Assembly (NCBI RefSeq): GCF_030645195.1
Contig: NZ_JAUSLW010000183.1
Location: 1-64,000 of the forward strand
Length of the DNA stretch: 64,000 nt
Reading direction: 5' to 3'
From: Phenylobacterium sp.
GTDB taxonomy: Bacteria > Pseudomonadota > Alphaproteobacteria > Caulobacterales > Caulobacteraceae
Positions 46,843 to 55,819 of the stretch are shown one piece after another. A model generated the notes under the pieces. The model did not search any database. It saw nothing but the letters and a program-made list of their open reading frames with translations, and was not told the origin of the DNA. Both the position numbers and the translations under genes were made by a program. Positions within the stretch are counted from its first letter, which is position 1. Each line of letters opens with the position of its first letter.

Positions 46843-46927
46843 CTTTTTATCCGAGCTGATTGAAGCAATCAGATCGGAAAGGGCTCTGGAGCCCCGTTTC
46901 GATTCATTCGAGACGGGAACAACTCTA
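46843..46927. repeat. Dispersed palindromic repeat array, copy 3, right part
   Basis: ccgagctgattgaagcaatcagatcggaaagggctctggagccccgtttcgattcattcgagacgggaacaactcta; re-joins the stem with 44070-44081. Confidence 0.85.
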
Positions 46928-47539
46928 CGGCTGGGGCACGGGCTTCATCCCGCTGGTCTGGATATGCCACCTGCGCTGCTCGGCCGTGGAGCCGGGCACG
47001 TCGTTGACCCGCTTCAAGGTGATCGGGCCCTTCAGGTTGAACGGCTCGCCGGTCTTCAGCCGGCCGTAGGCGATGGCGGGGACCTCGACATAGGACGACC
47101 CCGCCGCCCCCTCCATCTGGCCCGGCGCGCCGACATTGCCGTGGTACTGGGAATACTTGTCGAAGCTGGCGGCGAACTCGGCGGCGGTCATGCCGCTGGC
47201 CGCGCCGCCGGCCGCCCAGAGCGACCAGGCCTGCGCGTACTTCTTCTCCCCGATCAGGGCGAAATAGGTCTGCACCACGTCGGCCGCGCCCTGGGCGCTC
47301 TGCGGGGTGAAGGGCGCCTCGGAGATCGGCGTGCGGTCGTCGGGCAGGCCTGCCGGCGAGCCCGGGGCGGGCGCCTCCACCGGCGCGTTGGGATCCTCTG
47401 CAGGAACCGAGGCGGGCGCCGCGGGCAGGGTGGCGGGGAACTGGGCCGACGGGGTCGCCGGCGTGGCGGATTGCTGGTTGCACGCGGCCAGCGCGAGAGC
47501 GCAGGCGCTGGTGGCGAGCAGGGGGCGGGAAGCGGCCAT
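46925..47539 (-). CDS. Putative lipoprotein
   Basis: MAASRPLLATSACALALAACNQQ lipobox; AADVVQTYFALIGEKKYAQAWSLW. Confidence 0.8.
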   Translation of the reverse strand: MAASRPLLATSACALALAACNQQSATPATPSAQFPATLPAAPASVPAEDPNAPVEAPAPGSPAGLPDDRTPISEAPFTPQSAQGAADVVQTYFALIGEKKYAQAWSLWAAGGAASGMTAAEFAASFDKYSQYHGNVGAPGQMEGAAGSSYVEVPAIAYGRLKTGEPFNLKGPITLKRVNDVPGSTAEQRRWHIQTSGMKPVPQP

Positions 47540-47693
47540 GGCAATCCTTGTGTGGTCGGCAGCGTCAACGCGCGAGGCGGCGAAGGGGTGCGTCACTTCG
47601 AGGCGTCTGTCGACAGCCGGTCAAGGGCGGTGGCGCGGCGCCCACAACTGAGCCAATCTGACACCAACGATAAAAAATAAGGGAGAGAAGACC

Positions 47694-49040
47694 ATGGTCG
47701 ACGCCGTCACCCCGGCCGCGCCGGAGGCCGAGGCCCGCTCTCCCTTCGACGCCCGCTACCGGGCCTTCGCCCTCGCTGTGCTGCTGGGCGCCTACATCCT
47801 GTCCTTCCTCGACCGGCAGGTGGTGTCGATCCTGGCCGAGCCCATCAAGCGCGACCTGGGCCTGGCCGACTGGCAGCTCGGCATGCTGACGGGTCTGGCC
47901 TTCGCGATCTTCTACACGACCCTGGGCATCCCCATCGCCCGCCTGGCCGAGCGGTTCTCGCGGCCCTGGATCATCGCCGGCTCCATGGCGCTGTGGAGTC
48001 TGTTCACCCTGCTCAGCGGCCGGGCCCAGACCTTCCCGCAGATGCTGGTGGCCCGCATGGGGGTCGGGTTCGGCGAGGCCGGCTGCAACCCCTGCGCCCA
48101 CTCCCTGATCGCCGACTATACGCCCAAGGAAAAGCGCGCCTCGGCGCTGGCCACCTATTCCCTGGGCATCCCCATCGGCACCCTGCTGGGCCTGGTGATG
48201 GGGGGGCTGATCGCCGACGCCTATGGCTGGCGCACCGCCTTCCTGGTGGCCGGGGCGCCGGGCCTGGTCCTGGCCCTGGTGGCCGGGGTCTTCCTGAAGG
48301 AGCCGCGCAAGTTCATGACCGGGGTGGCCGCCAGCCAGGCGCAGGCCGCCCCGCCGCTCGCCGCCGCCCTGCGGGAGCTGGCGACCAAGCCCACCTTCTG
48401 GCTGATGGCGGTGGGCGCCGGCATGATGGCCTTCGTCGGCTACGGCCAGGGCGCCTTCAACGCCGCCTTCTTCATGCGCCTGCACGGCGACCAGCTCACC
48501 GCCCTGGCCGCCCCCTACGGCCTGAAGTCCGCCGGCTATCTCGGCCTGGCGCTTGGCCTGATCGGCGGGATCGCCGGCATGATCGGCACCGTGCTGGGGG
48601 GCTGGTTCGCCGACATCGCCGCCCGCCGCGACGTCCGCGGCTACGCCGTGGTCCCGGCCCTGGCCGCGGTGCTGGCCCTGCCCTCCTACTACTTCATCTA
48701 CACCGTCGACGCCCCGATGACCGCGCTCTGGCTCACCATCATCCCCAGCGTCCTGGGCTCCCTCTGGTACGGCCCGGTCTTCGCCACCGCCCAGAGCGTG
48801 GTGCCCGCCCACACCCGGGCCACCGCCGCGGCCCTGCTGCTGCTGGTGCTCAACCTCATCGGCCTGGGGCTCGGGCCGCTGTTCGTGGGCGCGCTCAGCG
48901 ACGGCCTGGCGACCCTGGGCGGGCTCGGCGAATCCGAGGGCCTGCGCTGGTCTCTGATCCTCACCTCGCTGTTCGGCCTGCTGGGCGCGGCCATCTTCTG
49001 GATGGCCCGCAAGACCATGGTGCGCGACCTGGTGAGCTGA
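47694..49040 (+). CDS. MFS transporter, spinster-like
   Basis: AYILSFLDRQVVSILAEPIKRDLGLADWQLGMLTGLAFAIFYTTLGIPIARLAE. Confidence 0.93.
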   Translation: MVDAVTPAAPEAEARSPFDARYRAFALAVLLGAYILSFLDRQVVSILAEPIKRDLGLADWQLGMLTGLAFAIFYTTLGIPIARLAERFSRPWIIAGSMALWSLFTLLSGRAQTFPQMLVARMGVGFGEAGCNPCAHSLIADYTPKEKRASALATYSLGIPIGTLLGLVMGGLIADAYGWRTAFLVAGAPGLVLALVAGVFLKEPRKFMTGVAASQAQAAPPLAAALRELATKPTFWLMAVGAGMMAFVGYGQGAFNAAFFMRLHGDQLTALAAPYGLKSAGYLGLALGLIGGIAGMIGTVLGGWFADIAARRDVRGYAVVPALAAVLALPSYYFIYTVDAPMTALWLTIIPSVLGSLWYGPVFATAQSVVPAHTRATAAALLLLVLNLIGLGLGPLFVGALSDGLATLGGLGESEGLRWSLILTSLFGLLGAAIFWMARKTMVRDLVS

Positions 49041-49116
49041 GGCCCAAGGGCCGCATTGCGCCGCGTCGGCGCCGCCCATAGCCTTGATCTGCAAAGATTC
49101 GCCCGCCAGTTGATCA

Positions 49117-49128
49117 ACGCTTAAGCGT
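49117..49128. promoter_or_regulatory. Perfect 12-bp palindrome upstream of the octad-repeat gene
   Basis: ACGCTTAAGCGT flanked by GATC on both sides; 20 bp before ATG 49148. Confidence 0.4.
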
Positions 49129-49147
49129 GATCGGCTAGGATCGCCCC

Positions 49148-51568
49148 ATGCCGATCTCTTACCTCTCGGCCGCGCAGATCTCCGCCCTGTCGGTGACCAC
49201 GCTCGCGCCGCTGTCGACCACCAAGATGGCCCAGCTCACCTCGACCCAGGTGGGCGCCATCAGCGCGACCGGCATCGAGGCCCTGGGCGTCACCCAGGTG
49301 GCGGCCCTGTCGGCGACCCAGGTCAAGGGCCTGAAGGCCACCCAGATCGCCCACTTCGCCGCCTCGGTGGTGTTCGACACCGCCCAGCTCGTGGCCATGA
49401 GCGCCTCCCAGGTGGGCGGCTTCAGCACCACCCAGCTCGCGGCCCTGGACACCAGGATCGCCGCCCTGGCCGGAACCCAGCTGGCCGGGCTGTCGGCCAC
49501 CGGCCTGTCGACCCTGTCGGCCACCCAGATCAGCGCGCTCAACGCCACCCAGATCAAGGGACTCACCACCACCCAGATCAAGGGGCTCAGCACCGCCGAC
49601 ATCGACGAGTTCGACCAGACCCAGCTCGGCGCCTTCACCGCCACCCAGCTCGGCGTCTTTTCCACCACCCACCTGGCCCAGCTGGACGCCACCGAGGTGG
49701 CCTCCCTCTCCACCACCCAGGTCAAGGGGCTCAACCCGCTGCAGCTGCGGGACATCGACGCCACCACCATCGGCCGGTTCACGGCGACCCAGATCGGCGC
49801 CCTGTCGGCCACCCAGATCGGCGCGGTCACCGCCACCAACCTCGCGGCCCTCAGCGGCGGGGCCATCTCGGCCCTGTCGGCCACCCAGGTCGCCGGCCTC
49901 TCGGTCACGGCGCTCGGCGCCCTGGACACCACCCAGGTCTCCTCGCTCACCACCACCCAGGTGGCGGGCCTGACCACCACCCAGGTCAAGAGCCTGGCGG
50001 CCGACGACTTCGACAAGTTCACCTCGGGCCAGATCGCCGCCTTCAGCGCCGCCCAGTTGGCCTCGCTCTCGGCGACCAATCTCGCCTCCCTGGACCAGAC
50101 CGAGATCCAGAGCCTGACCACCACCCAGTCGGCCGGCTTCACCGCCACCCAGATGGGCGGGCTGTCGGCCACCGACTTCGCCGAGTTCAGCGGCGTCCAG
50201 GTCGCCGCCCTCACCCCGGCCCAACTCGGCGGCCTGTCGGTCACCAACCTGACCTCGCTGTCGGCCACCCAGTTCGCGGCGCTCACCCCCACCCTGGTGA
50301 AGGGGCTCAGCGCCACCCAGCTCGGCGGCCTGTCCACCACCGACTTCGCCCGGTTCAGCACCACCCAGATCGTCAGCCTGACGGCGCCCCAGATCGGGTC
50401 GCTTTCGGCCACCAATGTCGCCGGCCTCAACGCCACGGTGATCCAGCAACTCAGCACCACCCAGCTCCAGGGCCTCACCGCCTTCCAGGTGCGCAGCCTC
50501 GGCGCGGGCGACGTGCAGGAGTTCACCGCCACCCAGATCGCGGCCCTGACCCCGGCCCAGTTCGGCTCCTTCTCCGCCACCGCCCTGCCGGCCCTGTTCG
50601 ACACCCAGTTCGCGGCGCTCAGCAGCGCCCAGATCGGCGCGATGTCGGCCACCGGCCTGGCGGCCCTCAACGACACCCAGCTCGGCTGGCTCTCGGCGAC
50701 CCAGCTCAAGGGGGTCAGCGCCACGGCGCTCGGCGGCCTGTCGGCCACCGACTTCGGCCGCTTCAGCGAGACCCAGATCGACAGCCTGACGGGCGCCCAG
50801 CTCGGCGGCCTGTCGGCGACCAACCTCGGCTCGCTCACCCAGACCCAGGTGGCCGACCTCACCACCACCCAGGTCCAGGGCCTGACGGCGACCCAGCTCT
50901 CGGGGCTCTCGGCCACCGACATCGGCGAGTTCAACTTCGTGCAGTTGCGGGCCATGTCGGCGGGGCAGATCAACGCCTTCTCCACCGAGGCCGTGGCGTC
51001 CCTGACATCGCTGCAGGTCTCGGCCCTGTCCTCCAGCCAGATGAGCGGCCTGTCGGCCACCAACCTCTCGGCCCTGACCTCGACCCAGGTCGCGGGCCTG
51101 ACCACCACCCAGGTCCAGGGCATCAGCATCAACAATGTGCGCAGCCTCGGCGCCACGGACTTCGCCGAACTGACGGCCACCCAGCTGACCTCGCTCACCG
51201 CCGGCCAGGTGGGGGCGCTCTCCACCACCAACCTGTTCGGGCTCTCCAGCACCGCGTTCGGATCCCTGGGCGCAACCCAGATCGCCGGCCTCAGCGCCAG
51301 CCAGCTGACGGCCATCGCGCCCACCCAGTTCGACGCCTTCACCACCACCCAGATCGCGGCCCTGCCCGCCGCCCAGATCGGCGCCCTGTCCACCACGGTG
51401 ATCGCGGCGCTGGCCACCACCCAGGTGACGGCCTTCACCCCGACCCAGATCCCGCGGCTGAGCGTCACCCAGGTGCGCCAGCTCTCGGCCACCAATGTCG
51501 CGGCCATGACCCCGGCCCAGGTGAACGCCTTCACGGCGATCCAAATCCAGAATCTGCCCCCGGCCTGA
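49148..51568 (+). CDS. Octapeptide-repeat protein (806 aa, consensus [LF]-[ST]-[AT]-T-Q-[ILV]-x-x)
   Basis: About 100 tandem 8-residue units e.g. LSATQISA LNATQIKG LTTTQIKG LSTADIDE FDQTQLGA FTATQLGV; no recognisable catalytic domain. Confidence 0.85.
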   Translation: MPISYLSAAQISALSVTTLAPLSTTKMAQLTSTQVGAISATGIEALGVTQVAALSATQVKGLKATQIAHFAASVVFDTAQLVAMSASQVGGFSTTQLAALDTRIAALAGTQLAGLSATGLSTLSATQISALNATQIKGLTTTQIKGLSTADIDEFDQTQLGAFTATQLGVFSTTHLAQLDATEVASLSTTQVKGLNPLQLRDIDATTIGRFTATQIGALSATQIGAVTATNLAALSGGAISALSATQVAGLSVTALGALDTTQVSSLTTTQVAGLTTTQVKSLAADDFDKFTSGQIAAFSAAQLASLSATNLASLDQTEIQSLTTTQSAGFTATQMGGLSATDFAEFSGVQVAALTPAQLGGLSVTNLTSLSATQFAALTPTLVKGLSATQLGGLSTTDFARFSTTQIVSLTAPQIGSLSATNVAGLNATVIQQLSTTQLQGLTAFQVRSLGAGDVQEFTATQIAALTPAQFGSFSATALPALFDTQFAALSSAQIGAMSATGLAALNDTQLGWLSATQLKGVSATALGGLSATDFGRFSETQIDSLTGAQLGGLSATNLGSLTQTQVADLTTTQVQGLTATQLSGLSATDIGEFNFVQLRAMSAGQINAFSTEAVASLTSLQVSALSSSQMSGLSATNLSALTSTQVAGLTTTQVQGISINNVRSLGATDFAELTATQLTSLTAGQVGALSTTNLFGLSSTAFGSLGATQIAGLSASQLTAIAPTQFDAFTTTQIAALPAAQIGALSTTVIAALATTQVTAFTPTQIPRLSVTQVRQLSATNVAAMTPAQVNAFTAIQIQNLPPA

Positions 51569-51626
51569 ATGTGCTAGACCTTGGCCATGGCCCCGAAAGA
51601 GGGCCGGCTAAGGGAAGGACCACGCC

Positions 51627-52529
51627 ATGAGCGGCCGCATCGAGGCGATCGAATACACCGACGCCGTCTGCTCCACCGCCTGGGGCGCCGAGCCGTTGCT
51701 GCGCCGGCTGGACTGGCGCCACGGCCACCATCTCACCTGGCGCAAGGTCATGGGCGGCCTGGTGGGAAATGCGGCCGCCGGCAAGGACGCCTGGGACCGG
51801 GTCGGCGCCGCGGTTCCCATGCGGGCCTACTGGAAGCGGGTCTGGGCGCTCACCGGCATGCCCTATCCCAACCCCATGCACCTGATGCTGCAGTCCACCG
51901 ATCCCCTGGGCCAGGCGGTCAAGGCCGCCGAGCTGCAGGGCCAGGAGGTCGCCCACGCCGTGCTGCGCCGCTTCCGCGAGCAGATCTTCATCTTCGGCCT
52001 GGGCCCCCAGACCCCCGACGAGTTCGACGCCGCCACCCAGGGCGTCCGCGGCCTCGACCACCGCCGCTGGCGGGCCGACCAGGCCTCCGAAGCCGTCGCC
52101 GCCGCCTACCGCGCCGACTGGGAGGAGACCCGCGCCCCCAACGACCATGTGCGCAATCTCAAGCACGACAGCCCGATGAACGGCGAGCTCAAGCACTCCG
52201 AGGGTCACGACCGCTACGCCCTGCCCACCGTCATCTTCCGTGGCCCCAATGGCGATCACACCGTCGCCGGCTGGGTCGGCTACGAGGAATATGTCGCCGG
52301 CCTCGAGGCCGCCCTGCCCGGCGCCGCCGCCGATCCGCGCCCCGACCCCACCCCGGAACAGGCCTTCGACCGCTGGCCGGTGCTGACCGCCAAGGAGCTA
52401 GCCTTCCTGTGCGGCGAGCCTGCCCAGCCCCCCGCCGACGTCGTCCCCTACGACTGGGGCGACGGCCTGGTCTATTTCGCCCCCGCCGAGGCCCGCGCCC
52501 GGGGTCTGGCGGAGTCCGCCCCGGCCTAG
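51627..52529 (+). CDS. DsbA-family/thioredoxin-fold-like protein
   Basis: RIEAIEYTDAVCSTAWGAEPLLRRL...LRRFREQIFIFG..ALPTVIFRGPNGDHTVAGWVGYEEY. Confidence 0.72.
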   Translation: MSGRIEAIEYTDAVCSTAWGAEPLLRRLDWRHGHHLTWRKVMGGLVGNAAAGKDAWDRVGAAVPMRAYWKRVWALTGMPYPNPMHLMLQSTDPLGQAVKAAELQGQEVAHAVLRRFREQIFIFGLGPQTPDEFDAATQGVRGLDHRRWRADQASEAVAAAYRADWEETRAPNDHVRNLKHDSPMNGELKHSEGHDRYALPTVIFRGPNGDHTVAGWVGYEEYVAGLEAALPGAAADPRPDPTPEQAFDRWPVLTAKELAFLCGEPAQPPADVVPYDWGDGLVYFAPAEARARGLAESAPA

Positions 52530-52594
52530 CTTTCCCGTTGCGTGACGCCGCGACAGTCGCCGCCAGATGACCGCGCAACACCGGGAGCACCTCC

Positions 52595-53332
52595 ATGTCC
52601 GACCTCGACTTCAGCGGCCAGAACGTCCTGGTGGTGGGCGGCTCCAGCGGCATCGGCAACGGCGTCGCCCACGGCTTCCGGCAGCGCGGCGCGCAGGTCC
52701 ACGTCTGGGGCACGCGGGCGAGCGCCGGCGACTATGACGGGGTGGAGGGCTCCGACCTCACCGGCCTGACCTATGCCTGTGTCGACGTCGCCGACCGCGC
52801 CGCCATCGCCGCCGCCGCGCGCAAGCCCGAGCGCCTGGACGTCCTGGTCCTGTGCCAGGGCACGGTGGTCTACAGGCGCGGGGAGTTCGCCCCGGAAGGC
52901 TGGGACCGGGTGATGGCGGTCAATCTCGACAGCCTGATGGACTGTTCCATGGCCTTCCACGACCGGTTGGCCGCCGCCAAGGGCTCCATCATCATCGTCA
53001 GCTCGGTCTCAGGCTTCCAGTCCAACCGGGGCAACCCGGCCTACGCCGCCTCCAAGGCCGGCGCCGTCAGCCTCACCAAGACCCTGGGGGAGGCCTGGGC
53101 CCGCGACGGCATCCGGGTCAACGGCCTGGCGCCGGGCCTGGTGGCCACCAAGCTCACCGCCGTCACCACGCAGCATCCCGACCGCCTGGCCGGCGCCCTG
53201 CGCGCCATCCCCGCCGGCCGCATGGGCACGCCGGCCGACATGGCCGGCGCGGCCCTCTTCCTGGCCTCGCCGCTCGCGGCCTACGTCCACGGCCAGACCC
53301 TGATCGTCGACGGCGGCCTGTCCCTCTCATGA
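52595..53332 (+). CDS. SDR family oxidoreductase
   Basis: VLVVGGSSGIGNGVAHGF, YAASKAGAVSLTKTLGEAWARDGIRVNGLAPG. Confidence 0.93.
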   Translation: MSDLDFSGQNVLVVGGSSGIGNGVAHGFRQRGAQVHVWGTRASAGDYDGVEGSDLTGLTYACVDVADRAAIAAAARKPERLDVLVLCQGTVVYRRGEFAPEGWDRVMAVNLDSLMDCSMAFHDRLAAAKGSIIIVSSVSGFQSNRGNPAYAASKAGAVSLTKTLGEAWARDGIRVNGLAPGLVATKLTAVTTQHPDRLAGALRAIPAGRMGTPADMAGAALFLASPLAAYVHGQTLIVDGGLSLS

Positions 53333-53360
53333 CGGAGCGTATCGCACGAGCGCCGAGGCC

Positions 53361-53510
53361 ACAGATGCTCCCCCTCTGGGGGAGCTGGCGCGAAGCGCCT
53401 GAGGGGGACTTTGACTCCTTCAGCGACGGGGCGGACCGCACAAGAAGCGCATTTCAGTCCCCCTCACCCGGCCTGTCGGCCGGGAGCTCCCCCAAGGGGG
53501 GAGCATCTGT
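53361..53510. repeat. 150-bp MITE-like inverted repeat
   Basis: Left arm acagatgctccccctctgggggagct; right arm agctcccccaaggggggagcatctgt; further tgagggggact/agtccccctca inner arms. Confidence 0.85.
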
Positions 53511-53569
53511 CGATCACCGACTGATCGTCGTCTCGCCCTGATAGCCCTGCCCTCATCACGGAGATCCCC

Positions 53570-54337
53570 ATGTCCCTCAGCCGCTCGGTCCAAGGCTCCG
53601 TCGTCCTCGTCACCGGGGCGGGAAGCGGCATGGGCGCGGCCACCGCCCGGGTGTTCGCCGCGCAAGGCGCCCATGTCGCCGTCACCGACCGCGACGCCGC
53701 GGCCGCCGCCACCGTGGCGGAGTCCATCGTCGCGCAGGGCGGTTCGGCGCTCGCCTGGCCCCTGGATGTCGCCGACCCCGTCGAGATCCTGGCCGTGGTC
53801 GGCGACCTCGCCGCCCGCTTCGGCGGTCTCGACATCGTGGTCAACAACGCCGGGATCTCCGGTTTCTCGGCTATCGACGACGACGGCTACGAGGCGGTCT
53901 GGGACCGCTGCGTCACCGTCCTGCTCACCGCCCACCAGCGGGTGATCCGCGCCGCCCTGCCGCACCTTCGCAAGTCGGCGGCCCCGCGCATCGTCAACAT
54001 CGCCTCCACCGAGGCCCTGGGCGCCACCGCCCGCGACAGCGCCTACGCCGCGGCCAAGGCGGGCGTCACCGGCCTCACCCGGGCGCTAGCCGTCGAGCTC
54101 GGCCGCGAGGGGATCACGGTCAACTGCATCTGCCCGGGCCCCATCCTCACCGGCATGACCGACGCCATCCCCGACGAGGCCCGCCAGACCTACGCCCGGC
54201 GACGCACGGCGCTCGGCCGCTACGGCGCGCCGGAGGAAGTCGCCCACATGACCTTGAGCCTCTGCCTGCCCGCCGCCAGCTACATCACCGGCGCGGTGAT
54301 CCCCGTCGACGGCGGCCTGATGGCCCGCAACGCCTGA
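53570..54337 (+). CDS. SDR family oxidoreductase
   Basis: VLVTGAGSGMGAATARVFAAQG, NNAGIS, YAAAKAGVTGLTRALAVELGREGITVNCICPG. Confidence 0.93.
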   Translation: MSLSRSVQGSVVLVTGAGSGMGAATARVFAAQGAHVAVTDRDAAAAATVAESIVAQGGSALAWPLDVADPVEILAVVGDLAARFGGLDIVVNNAGISGFSAIDDDGYEAVWDRCVTVLLTAHQRVIRAALPHLRKSAAPRIVNIASTEALGATARDSAYAAAKAGVTGLTRALAVELGREGITVNCICPGPILTGMTDAIPDEARQTYARRRTALGRYGAPEEVAHMTLSLCLPAASYITGAVIPVDGGLMARNA

Positions 54338-54413
54338 GGCGGCGATTCAAAGCTGCGTGACCAGGTCCGCCTTCCGACAGACAGCGACCTCATTTTGGGC
54401 GCTTGATGGCGCT

Positions 54414-54640
54414 AGAGCGTTTCCCGCCGGACTTGGATCAAGTCAGGCGATCAGGAAGAGCGACCAAGTCAGGAATCTAGAGCCCCGTTTCGATTCATTC
54501 GAAACGGGAACAGCTCTAGAGCACGTCAGGCGGAAGTGGATACCGGTTCCGCCGCCCGACGTGCTCTAAGATATTGAATATAGACCCTTCTTGCCGTTTC
54601 AGATGGGTTCATCTGAAACGGTCAGGGTCTAGGAAGAGGA
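54414..54640. repeat. Dispersed palindromic repeat array, copy 4 (types A+B+C)
   Basis: tagagcgtttcccgccggacttggatcaagtcaggcgatcagg...cagctctagagcacgtcaggcggaagtggataccggttccgccgcccgacgtgctcta...gtttcagatgggttcatctgaaacggtcagggtctag. Confidence 0.92.
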
Positions 54641-54641
54641 C

Positions 54642-54929
54642 ATGCCCGTGCAACCGAACCCTGACACCGACCACCGCATCTCCGTCATGCCCGTCGAGGG
54701 CGGCTGGAGCGTGCTGTCGCCTCTAAACGACACGCCGTTGATGTTCCTGTCGGGCGCCAAGGCCGAGGCCAAGGCCAAGGCGCTGGCCGAACAGCTGGCC
54801 GCCGCCGGCCGCGATGCGCGGGTTCTGGTCCACGACCGCACCCAGGCCCTGGTGGGCACCTGGCGCTACTTCGCCGCCGAGACGCCGCTCGCCGAACTGC
54901 CGGTGCTGAGGCCCTCCGAGCCGGTTTGA
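54642..54929 (+). CDS. DUF2188-like small protein
   Basis: HRISVMPVEGGWSVLSPLNDTPLMFLSGAKAEAKAKALAEQLAAAGRDARVLVHDRTQALVGTWRY. Confidence 0.6.
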   Translation: MPVQPNPDTDHRISVMPVEGGWSVLSPLNDTPLMFLSGAKAEAKAKALAEQLAAAGRDARVLVHDRTQALVGTWRYFAAETPLAELPVLRPSEPV

Positions 54930-55040
54930 GCGGCCCCGGATTTCGTCCCTTTCTGTCGGATATCCGTCGGAACCAGCCCCTGGAAAGCGTGTTTCCAAGG
55001 TCTGGGTGATCCTGCCCGGCAGTTCAGGACGAGGGACATC

Positions 55041-55568
55041 ATGGCGACCGCCGCAAAAGCTCAAACCCCAAAGAAATCCGCCGGCCGTACGCGCCGCATC
55101 AACCGCCGCGACCCGCTGGCCATCAGCCTGCTGAAGAAGGACCACCGCGAGGTGGACGCCATGTTCGACGAATACGAACAGCTGGAGAAGGACGCCGAGA
55201 AGCTGGCGCTGTTCAACAAGATCGCCCTGGCCCTGAAGGTCCACACCCAGATCGAGGAGGAGATCTTCTACCCCGAGGAACGCGGCGACGTGGAAGACGA
55301 CATGATGGACGAGGCCTATGTCGAGCACGACGGGGCCAAGAAGCTGATCGCCGAGATCGAGGCGATGAAGCCCTCCGACGACTATTACGACGCCAAGGTC
55401 AAGGTGCTGGGCGAGTACATCAAGCACCACGTCAAGGAAGAGGAACAGCCGGGTGGCATCTTCGCCCAGGCCAAGAAGGGCGACGAGGATCTCGACGCCA
55501 TGGGTGAGCGCATGAAGGCCCGCAAGGACGAGCTGATGGCGCAGATGGCCCCGGCCAAGGCCAACTGA
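55041..55568 (+). CDS. Hemerythrin domain-containing protein
   Basis: LLKKDHREVDAMFDEYEQL..LKVHTQIEEEIFYPEER..EYIKHHVKEEEQPGGIF. Confidence 0.92.
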   Translation: MATAAKAQTPKKSAGRTRRINRRDPLAISLLKKDHREVDAMFDEYEQLEKDAEKLALFNKIALALKVHTQIEEEIFYPEERGDVEDDMMDEAYVEHDGAKKLIAEIEAMKPSDDYYDAKVKVLGEYIKHHVKEEEQPGGIFAQAKKGDEDLDAMGERMKARKDELMAQMAPAKAN

Positions 55569-55614
55569 CCCCTGGCGGCGCGGCTCCCGCAAGGAGTCGC
55601 GCCGCTCGCGTCCC

Positions 55615-55655
55615 TATGTCGGATATTGCTCATATTAGATACAATCTCCGACATA
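55615..55655. promoter_or_regulatory. 9-bp perfect inverted repeat in AT-rich intergenic DNA
   Basis: TATGTCGGA (55615-55623) / TCCGACATA (55647-55655). Confidence 0.45.
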
Positions 55656-55819
55656 TTATGTATTTGATTGTTCCATTTTGGCATATGTCGCCCCCTGAAA
55701 ACCCATACGAGATAAATGGGGCCAGTGCCGTTGGGCGTTTACGCAGCGCATGCCGGCAGCTTCTGTGCCAGTGTTGAGTCGACCTCCGATCATTATTTGT
55801 CGTCCTGCCCGGATTCTCA

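Noticed and set aside
47565-49094. 509-aa minus ORF opposite an MFS gene (also 36868-38352 minus)
   Set aside because: Shadow ORFs opposite conserved MFS transporters
49121-51544. Antisense ORFs of 807 and 791 aa opposite the octad-repeat gene
   Set aside because: Open only because the 24-bp repeat is in phase on both strands; compositions (Gly/Arg-rich or Trp/Val-rich) are mirror translations of the repeat
49148-51568. CRISPR-like array because of regular repeats
   Set aside because: Periodicity is 24 bp, degenerate and in coding phase with no constant repeat/spacer structure
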